Shown here piece after piece: positions 25,676 through 33,322 of a stretch of DNA of 33,322 bases. The DNA comes from Gammaproteobacteria bacterium. GTDB lineage: Bacteria > Pseudomonadota > Gammaproteobacteria > Pseudomonadales > Oceanobacteraceae. The notes under the pieces are model-generated. The model did not search any database and was not told the DNA's origin. It was given only the letters and a program-made list of their open reading frames with translations. The first letter of the stretch is position 1. Every line of letters begins with the position of its first letter. The stretch is taken from NCBI GenBank assembly GCA_013373125.1, contig JABXIK010000019.1, positions 1 to 33,322 of the forward strand. Direction: 5' to 3'. A program made the position numbers and the translations under genes.

Positions 25676-26464
25676 ATGGCTGTGACCATCAAAACTCCAG
25701 AAGAAATCGAAAAAATGCGCGTAGCTGGCCGTTTAGCTGCCGAAGTACTGGAAATGATTGGCGAATACGTTAAGCCAGGTGTGACCACAGGTGAACTGGA
25801 TCGCATTTGCCACGATTACATCGTCAACACCCAGCAGGCCATTCCTGCTCCTTTGAATTATGGTAATCCTCCATTCCCTAAATCCATCTGCACCTCGGTA
25901 AACCATGTGATTTGTCATGGTATTCCTAGCGATGACAAAATCCTTAAGAAAGGTGACAGCGTGAACATCGACGTTACCGTCATCAAAGATGGTTACCATG
26001 GCGATACCAGTAAAATGTTCTTTGTCGGCGAAGCCAAGCCAGCTGACAAGCGCCTTGTAGACATCACTCAAGAGTGCATGTACAAGGGCATCGCCCTAGT
26101 TAAACCAGGCGTACAGCTTGGGGATATTGGCCATGTTATCCAACAACATGCCGAATCCAACTATTACACAGTGGTTCGCGAATACTGCGGCCACGGCATC
26201 GGCAAAGGCTTCCATGAAGAACCACAAGTAATGCACTACGGCCGCCCAGGTACTGGCATGGCCCTTAAAGAAGGCATGTGTTTCACCATCGAGCCAATGA
26301 TCAATCAGGGCAAGCCTCAGAGTAAACTGCTAGGTGATCAATGGACCGTTATCACAAAAGACCGCAAATTAAGCGCCCAATGGGAGCACACGGTTCTGGT
26401 GACCAGTGACGGGGTTGAAGTCCTGACTCGTCGCCAAGAAGAAGTGTTTCCTTGGGAGCAATAA
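25676..26464 (+). CDS. map: Methionine aminopeptidase, type I
   Basis: Removes the N-terminal Met from nascent proteins. 262 residues (264 in E. coli). The five metal ligands of the pita-bread fold are in NIDVTVIKDGYHGDTSKMF (two Asp), GHGIGKGFHEEPQV (His), MCFTIEPMINQG (Glu) and AQWEHTVLV (Glu). ATG 25676 starts MAVTIKTPEEIEKMR as in the family. The frame extends upstream to 25619 without family similarity. The stop is 2 nt before the glnD ATG, as in E. coli, where map precedes glnD. Confidence 0.97.
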   Translation: MAVTIKTPEEIEKMRVAGRLAAEVLEMIGEYVKPGVTTGELDRICHDYIVNTQQAIPAPLNYGNPPFPKSICTSVNHVICHGIPSDDKILKKGDSVNIDVTVIKDGYHGDTSKMFFVGEAKPADKRLVDITQECMYKGIALVKPGVQLGDIGHVIQQHAESNYYTVVREYCGHGIGKGFHEEPQVMHYGRPGTGMALKEGMCFTIEPMINQGKPQSKLLGDQWTVITKDRKLSAQWEHTVLVTSDGVEVLTRRQEEVFPWEQ

Positions 26465-26466
26465 TC

Positions 26467-29157
26467 ATGGATCAAGGCTTGCTCACAAGGATTTTTGACG
26501 AAAGCACATTCAGTCAGGCCCTAGCCGAGGGCAAGCCACCTATCCCCTTATTCAAGGATGCCATTCGTCACAGCCAAGAAGTGATGGATGCGCACTTTCG
26601 TGAAAGCCTAGACGCCGTCACCTTAGTCCACGCTCGTTCATGGTTTATGGACCAACTGCTCAAGCACGCTTGGTTACAGTTTTTCCCAGCTAATGCCAAT
26701 AATATCGCCCTACTGGCTGTGGGAGGCTATGGCCGTGGTGAGCTTCATCCTAAAAGTGACATCGACATCCTGCTATTGAATGCCGACGAAGAAGCCTTCA
26801 GCGCCAACAGTGATGCCATGCAAGGTTTCATTACCTTCATGTGGGACATCAAGCTGGATGTGGGTCATGGTGTGCGCACCATTGATGATTGTAAAAACGA
26901 AGCCGCAAAAGATCTCACCATTGCTACGAATTTAATGGAAACGCGTACGTTAATTGGTGCTGATGATTTGCGCGAAACCATGCGTGAACTGACTGGCCCA
27001 AAACACATTTGGCCCAGCGATGAATTTTTTAAAGCCAAATGGCAAGAACAGCAAGAACGTCACGAAAAACATCACGATACCGATTACAACCTAGAGCCTA
27101 ACATCAAAAAAGGTTTAGGCGGTTTACGTGATATTCACACCATTGTTTGGGTACTGGAACGTCACTTCGGTAGCCATGAACTAGAGAACCTGACCAAACA
27201 AGGCATCTTAACCGATTTCGAATACGGCATGCTGCACCGCTGTCGCGACTTTTTATGGCAGATTCGCTATGCCCTTCACATGGTCACAGGGCGTGAAGAA
27301 GATCAAATTCTATTCGACGTCCAAAAAGAAATTGCCGATATTCTAGGCTTTAAAGACAGCAAAAAGCACTCAGCCGTTGAGCGCATGATGCACCAGTATT
27401 ATCGCTACTCATTGGCACTTAATGAGCTCAATGATCTACTCATGTTGCTTTTCAAAGAGTTAATCATCGATAGCCAACGTGAAATCACCATTGTTCCGAT
27501 CAACGAATACTTCCAACGTAACAACGATTATCTAGAAGCCAAAGATCCTGACTTATTTACCCAAACACCCAATGCCATGCTTGAGGTGTTTTATTATCTA
27601 GCCAGCGACAGTTCATTAAGAGGTGTTCGAGCCAATACCATTCGTGCGCTGCGCGACTGTCGTCATCTCATTGATGATGAATATCGTACTCATCCAGATA
27701 ACATTCGCACTTTCATGGCCATCCTGCGCAGTAAAGATCATGTGACGCGCGAACTGGATCGCATGCTACGTTACGGTATTCTTGGTCAATACATTCCCGA
27801 ATTTGGCGCCATCATTGGTCACATGCAGCATGATTTATTTCACAGCTATACCGTAGACCAACACAGTTTACGTGCTATCAAATTCATGCGCAGACTACGT
27901 TACGGCACAGAAAAAGAATTATTCCCACTTGCCAGTAAGCTCATACATAACATATCCAAGCGAGAAATTTTATACCTTGCTGCATTACTGCATGATGTGG
28001 GCAAAGCATTACCCGGCGAACACGAAATTACTGGCTCTGAAATTGCGGCAACATTTTGCGCACAACACGGCTTAAGCCAAAAGGATGCTGACTTAGTAGT
28101 TTGGCTGATTCGCAACCACTTATTGTATTCGCAAACCGCACAGCGTATTGACTTGGCAGACCCAGATGCCATGCATCACTTCGCCACACAAATGGGTGAT
28201 CGTCGTCATTTGGATTACCTTTTCATTTTTAGTGTGGCCGATATTTATAGCACCAACAAAAAGCTTTGGACTGGTTGGCGCGCGGAGCAAATGCGCACCT
28301 TATATAGTGAAACCTTGCATTTAATTCGCCGTGGTTTAGATACGCCAATTGATAAAGATGAATGGGTTAAAGAAACACAGCAAGCTGTGATTGAACGTTT
28401 AAGTGAACACGGCTACAGCGAAGAAGATGTCTTCGAAATGTGGGCCAACCCTGGTGATGAATATTTCTTGCGTGAAAGTGTCGACACTTTAGTTTGGCAT
28501 GCACTGGCACTCTTTAAACACCAAGACGTGAATAAGCCGCTCGTACTGATAGGCGACACCAGCGATAAAGCGTTTGAAGGCGCAACTCAAATTTTCATTC
28601 ACATGAAAGATCAGCCACACCTTTTCGCCGCCATGACCGCCGCCTTGGATCAGCTACACCTAAACATTCAAGATGCTCGTATCATTACATCTGCCAACAA
28701 CAATGCTTTGGATACTTACATTGTATTGGATGAAAACGGCGAACCCATTAGTGAAGACATTCGATTAGAGAAAATTCAACGCACACTGGAAGAAGCGCTA
28801 TCGCATCCAGAAGAATTCCCTCAGTTGATTCAACGCCGAACATCACGCCAATTAAAGCAATTTGAATTCAAACCAGTAGTGAATATGAGTAATGACCCAT
28901 TCACTAAACGCAGTTGTTTAGAAGTGATCGCGCCCGATCGACCAGGACTTTTAGCACGAATGGGTAAGCTCTTCATGGAATATGAGTTATCTTTGGAAAC
29001 CGCTAAGATTCTCACCGAAGGAGAAAAGGTAGACGATATTTTCTACATTACAGATAAAAATGGCGATCCGATTAGCGACCCTGAATTCTGCCGCCAATTA
29101 CAAAGTGCTGTAATCGAAGCCTTAACCGAACAGGTTGAGCTACAAGCCAGCATTTAA
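26467..29157 (+). CDS. glnD: Bifunctional uridylyltransferase/uridylyl-removing enzyme GlnD
   Basis: Senses glutamine and modifies or demodifies the PII signal protein, controlling nitrogen assimilation. 896 residues. The nucleotidyltransferase domain has GGYGRGELHPKSDIDILLL at about 85-105. The HD domain has the metal motif LLHDVGKALPGEH near 510. Two C-terminal ACT domains lie at about 693-770 and 815-890; the second contains VIAPDRPGLLARMGKLFME. All four expected modules are present and intact. GGGAG eight bases before ATG 26467 supports this start over the TTG frame opening at 26452. Confidence 0.97.
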   Translation: MDQGLLTRIFDESTFSQALAEGKPPIPLFKDAIRHSQEVMDAHFRESLDAVTLVHARSWFMDQLLKHAWLQFFPANANNIALLAVGGYGRGELHPKSDIDILLLNADEEAFSANSDAMQGFITFMWDIKLDVGHGVRTIDDCKNEAAKDLTIATNLMETRTLIGADDLRETMRELTGPKHIWPSDEFFKAKWQEQQERHEKHHDTDYNLEPNIKKGLGGLRDIHTIVWVLERHFGSHELENLTKQGILTDFEYGMLHRCRDFLWQIRYALHMVTGREEDQILFDVQKEIADILGFKDSKKHSAVERMMHQYYRYSLALNELNDLLMLLFKELIIDSQREITIVPINEYFQRNNDYLEAKDPDLFTQTPNAMLEVFYYLASDSSLRGVRANTIRALRDCRHLIDDEYRTHPDNIRTFMAILRSKDHVTRELDRMLRYGILGQYIPEFGAIIGHMQHDLFHSYTVDQHSLRAIKFMRRLRYGTEKELFPLASKLIHNISKREILYLAALLHDVGKALPGEHEITGSEIAATFCAQHGLSQKDADLVVWLIRNHLLYSQTAQRIDLADPDAMHHFATQMGDRRHLDYLFIFSVADIYSTNKKLWTGWRAEQMRTLYSETLHLIRRGLDTPIDKDEWVKETQQAVIERLSEHGYSEEDVFEMWANPGDEYFLRESVDTLVWHALALFKHQDVNKPLVLIGDTSDKAFEGATQIFIHMKDQPHLFAAMTAALDQLHLNIQDARIITSANNNALDTYIVLDENGEPISEDIRLEKIQRTLEEALSHPEEFPQLIQRRTSRQLKQFEFKPVVNMSNDPFTKRSCLEVIAPDRPGLLARMGKLFMEYELSLETAKILTEGEKVDDIFYITDKNGDPISDPEFCRQLQSAVIEALTEQVELQASI

Positions 29158-29175
29158 AATCGATTCCTTTAAAGC

Positions 29176-29209
29176 AAAAAAGCGCAACCCATTACGGTTG
29201 CGCTTTTTT
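29176..29209. terminator. Bidirectional terminator between glnD and the thiamin operon
   Basis: A perfect 14-bp stem, AAAAAAGCGCAACC and its complement, with a CATTAC loop has A6 on one side and a T7 run on the other. It ends both glnD (+) and the convergent thi operon (-). Confidence 0.93.
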
Positions 29210-29234
29210 TATAGCTCTATCAAATTAATTTATT

Positions 29235-30731
29235 TTACTGGCGCCATCGACTTAAGTAGCTTTCACATTCTGCCTCAGGATCACCCGCTTGGATAATGGC
29301 ACTGACCATAGCAATGGAATCAACGCCCATTGCCTTTACATGTTCAAAACGCTCATCATGAATCCCCCCAATGGCTACCATGGGAAAGTCCTGCAATAGC
29401 TTACGCCATATGTTTAACCCTTTCGCTCCTTGAGGAGTCCAAGGCATCTCCTTAGTTTGTGTTGCATAAACAGGTCCAAAGGCAATATATGAAGGCTGTA
29501 TGGTTTTGGCTCTTGTCACCTCATAAAAACAATGACTACTTAAACCCAAACGCAAACCTGCATCTTGAATGGCCCGTAAATCTGCATCATCAATGTCTTC
29601 TTGACCAAGGTGCACACCATAAGCACCACACTCAATGGCTAGCTGCCAGAAATCATTAATAAAAAGCTGACAAGCATACCGCTCTGCAATCGCTACTGCG
29701 TTTTTAATTTCTGTTTTTAGCGCATCACCAGATAAATCTTTGATGCGAAGTTGAGCAATTTTAACGCCTAAAGGCAATAGCCTCTGCAACCAAACAGCTC
29801 GATCAACAATCGGATAGACGCCCAACTCACTTTCACATCTCGGGAAATCAAAATCCTGCTCAACAACTTCACGATACAAATTCGGCAATGAATAACTGGT
29901 CGCGCTCTCTTCTTTAGATAACAAAACTGAAAATCTTTCAATTTGGTCGAAATTAAATCCGCCAGTAGCATCATCTAAAGCATAAGGTTGTTGCCAACCT
30001 TGATGCATAATCGTCTTGGCAATCACAGCAGCATCTGCAAAGTTATAATGAAGCGCATGTGCACCTGCAATCAAGGAGGCCATAGCACAACCGGTTCCTC
30101 GATTCATGCCATGCCCAAATCGTTCATGATTCAAATAAAAATAGCGCTCATTAGAGAGATATAAATCTTGAGTGGGTGCTTCGCTATGCCCCCCTTTAAT
30201 ATAAATATGTTGCACACCTTTTTGTAAAAAGATTTCTCCCATTTGCAAAGGTGAAATGGAGTGGCAATTTTTTACACCCAAGAAATGTAACAGAGCAGTC
30301 GCTTCAATAAAATTTGGCGTTAGCATCGTGACTTTTGGCAACAGCAACAAAGCCGCCGCCAAACGTTCATCATCCGACACCTCCCCTTCACTACTCATAG
30401 CTAAAACCGGATCATAAATAATGGCTTTATCTTGAAAAATTTCATGCTCAATTAAGCATTTAGCCAATTCAAGATTAGGCATAAAACCGATTTTAATCAC
30501 AGAAAAAATATCCTGCTGATGCAAAGCATCCAATTGGTTTTTAAACACCTCTAACGAGGTTGCGTTGACTCGGAAAAAATCAAACTGATTTTGCGCAGTA
30601 TTGGCCGTTATACAACTGGCACAATGAATATCGAGTACCGATAAGGCTCTTTGATCCATTGCCACACCTGACATGCCTAAAGGATCATGAGCAGAAATGC
30701 TTAATACAGCGGGTTTTTGTGAAATATTCAT
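29235..30731 (-). CDS. thiDE: ThiD-ThiE fusion: hydroxymethylpyrimidine (phosphate) kinase / thiamin-phosphate synthase
   Basis: 498 residues. The N-terminal ribokinase-fold domain (about 1-250) resembles HMP-P kinase: PNFIEATALL in the T-P-N region, YIKGGHSE, and an anion-hole segment RGTGCAMASLIAG with the conserved GTGC. It is divergent: the substrate loop normally reading GSDPSGGAG is AHDPLGMSG. The C-terminal TIM-barrel domain (about 305-498) is a good ThiE: IAQLRIKD, LFINDFWQLAIECGAYGVHLGQEDI, GLSSHC, YIAFGPVYATQTK and VAIGGI. ATG 30731 shares a base with the thiG TAA (TAATG). Upstream in-frame codons to 30812 lie within thiG and are not family-like. It is the last gene of the cluster. 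Confidence 0.93.
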   Translation of the reverse strand: MNISQKPAVLSISAHDPLGMSGVAMDQRALSVLDIHCASCITANTAQNQFDFFRVNATSLEVFKNQLDALHQQDIFSVIKIGFMPNLELAKCLIEHEIFQDKAIIYDPVLAMSSEGEVSDDERLAAALLLLPKVTMLTPNFIEATALLHFLGVKNCHSISPLQMGEIFLQKGVQHIYIKGGHSEAPTQDLYLSNERYFYLNHERFGHGMNRGTGCAMASLIAGAHALHYNFADAAVIAKTIMHQGWQQPYALDDATGGFNFDQIERFSVLLSKEESATSYSLPNLYREVVEQDFDFPRCESELGVYPIVDRAVWLQRLLPLGVKIAQLRIKDLSGDALKTEIKNAVAIAERYACQLFINDFWQLAIECGAYGVHLGQEDIDDADLRAIQDAGLRLGLSSHCFYEVTRAKTIQPSYIAFGPVYATQTKEMPWTPQGAKGLNIWRKLLQDFPMVAIGGIHDERFEHVKAMGVDSIAMVSAIIQAGDPEAECESYLSRWRQ

Positions 30732-31540
30732 TAAATATCCGAAACCTGATGCCAAAACGGCTTTCCAACTACCGGAGTGCTCGCGCTGGCTTTTTGCTGC
30801 TCTTGCATGCACCCAGCTAAAAATGCATTTCGACCGGCTTCAACCGCATATGAAAACGCTTTCGCCATTAACACGCTGTCCTGTGCTTTTGCTATGGCAG
30901 TATTTAATAGCACCCCATCAAATCCCATTTCCATTGCTTGCGCTGCATGACTGGGCTTACCCAGTCCAGCATCTATAATCATGGGAATATTAGGGAAACG
31001 CTCACGCAATAGTTGCAACGCATATGGGTTCATCAAACCTTTTCCCGTACCGATCGGTGCTCCCCAAGGCATGAGAATATTGCACCCAACCTCCAATAAT
31101 TTTTCACATAAAATTAAATCGTCAGTACAATATGGAAAGACTTCAAAACCCTGACCTATCAACTCCTTAGCAGCTTCAACTAATTGAAATGGATCTGGCT
31201 GTAGAGTGTAATCATCACCAATGACCTCAAGTTTCACCCAGTTAGTATTGAATAATTCTCTGGCCATTTGCGCGGTTACGATGGCTTCTTTCGCACTAAA
31301 ACAGCCAGCTGTATTTGGTAATAAATAACCAGAACTTGATTTAAAATTCTGCAAGAACTGCCAAAAAGTATCATTATCATCTTGCTGACTATGGGCCATT
31401 TGTCGACGCAATGACACTGTGACTATTTGAGATCGAGACGCTTCAATGGCATCTTGCATGACCCTTGGTGACTCATACATAGCCGTACCAATCAACAGTC
31501 GACTGGAAACGCTTTGCCCGGCAATATTGAATGAATGCAT
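30731..31540 (-). CDS. thiG: Thiazole synthase
   Basis: Forms the thiazole phosphate of thiamin from DXP, ThiS thiocarboxylate and dehydroglycine. 269 residues of a TIM barrel. [34 protein letters not shown] (Schiff-base Lys), [35 protein letters not shown] and [11 protein letters not shown] match the family in order. DXP used here is also the Dxr substrate in this window. The ATG directly follows the thiS TAG, so the two are translationally coupled. Confidence 0.96.
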   Translation of the reverse strand: MHSFNIAGQSVSSRLLIGTAMYESPRVMQDAIEASRSQIVTVSLRRQMAHSQQDDNDTFWQFLQNFKSSSGYLLPNTAGCFSAKEAIVTAQMARELFNTNWVKLEVIGDDYTLQPDPFQLVEAAKELIGQGFEVFPYCTDDLILCEKLLEVGCNILMPWGAPIGTGKGLMNPYALQLLRERFPNIPMIIDAGLGKPSHAAQAMEMGFDGVLLNTAIAKAQDSVLMAKAFSYAVEAGRNAFLAGCMQEQQKASASTPVVGKPFWHQVSDI

Positions 31541-31736
31541 CTAGCCTCCCACCACGGCAGTCAGAACTTCAATTTCATCATTTTCTTGAAGTGTATAATC
31601 TTGCCATTCATTTTTAGGTATCAAACTTTGATTAACCGCCACCACGCTTCGCTTTAATACCATCTCACTATCATTAAGCTGACTCTGCATGACTTGTAAT
31701 AACGTTTGCGGTTCAGCTAAAAAAATCGCATCACCA

Positions 31737-31753
<17 letters not shown>
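31541..31753 (-). CDS. thiS: Sulfur-carrier protein ThiS
   Basis: Ubiquitin-like carrier of 70 residues that ends in the required Gly-Gly (LTAVVGG), the site of adenylation and thiocarboxylation before sulfur transfer to ThiG. A beta-grasp pattern is visible (NIRFNGDAI, VVAVNQSLI, YTLQENDEIEVL). It overlaps the 3' end of thiO by 17 nt and is immediately followed by thiG. The activating enzyme ThiF is not in the window and could be encoded elsewhere. Confidence 0.93.

Positions 31754-33322
<1,569 letters not shown>

Overview
The window is a compact, roughly 45% GC stretch of a gammaproteobacterial chromosome. The core block on the minus strand runs rpsB-tsf-pyrH-frr-uppS-cdsA-dxr-rseP-bamA-skp-lpxD-fabZ-lpxA-lpxB-rnhB. 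Having dxr between cdsA and rseP is the Pseudomonas-type order, not the E. coli order. With the divergent map-glnD pair, the thiC-thiO-thiS-thiG-thiDE cluster and GlyGly-CTERM proteases, this suggests a marine Pseudomonadales/Oceanospirillales-like bacterium. The genus cannot be fixed from the sequence alone.

Layout. (1) 1-4429 (+): two tandem paralogous secreted zinc metalloproteases, both ending in a GlyGly-CTERM sorting tail. The first is cut by the window edge and carries three extra cadherin-like domains. (2) 4415-6151 (+): a membrane-embedded AraC-family regulator with a TTG start, a 107-bp element bounded by inverted repeats, and a short HTH-only AraC-family protein. (3) 6162-8520: FKBP-type isomerase (-), TSUP-family permease (-), a small glutaredoxin-like protein (+) and riboflavin synthase (-). 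(4) 8602-10917 (+): patatin-like phospholipase, a predicted outer-membrane beta-barrel and a small lipoprotein. (5) 10933-25530 (-): the translation / isoprenoid / envelope-assembly / lipid A superoperon, with many 1-14 nt overlaps and several intercistronic hairpins. (6) 25676-29209 (+): map and glnD. (7) 29235-33322 (-): thiamin biosynthesis genes, with thiC cut by the right edge.

Functionally, region 5 couples protein synthesis (S2, EF-Ts, RRF), UMP kinase, precursor supply for undecaprenyl phosphate, phospholipid and isoprenoids (UppS, CdsA, Dxr), outer-membrane protein assembly (RseP, BamA, Skp) and lipid A synthesis (LpxD, FabZ, LpxA, LpxB). Region 7 makes the thiazole moiety (ThiO, ThiS, ThiG) and the pyrimidine moiety (ThiC, ThiD domain) of thiamin phosphate and joins them (ThiE domain).

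Most of the window is conventional. The less ordinary points are: the GlyGly-CTERM protease pair; the ribosome-binding site of the membrane AraC gene lying inside an inverted repeat next to a good promoter; the inverted-repeat element before the HTH-only regulator; an Ala replacing the Arg of the RNase HII GRG motif; a divergent ThiD domain in the ThiDE fusion; and mutually exclusive hairpins upstream of pyrH. I found no CRISPR array, tRNA, rRNA, transposase or prophage gene.
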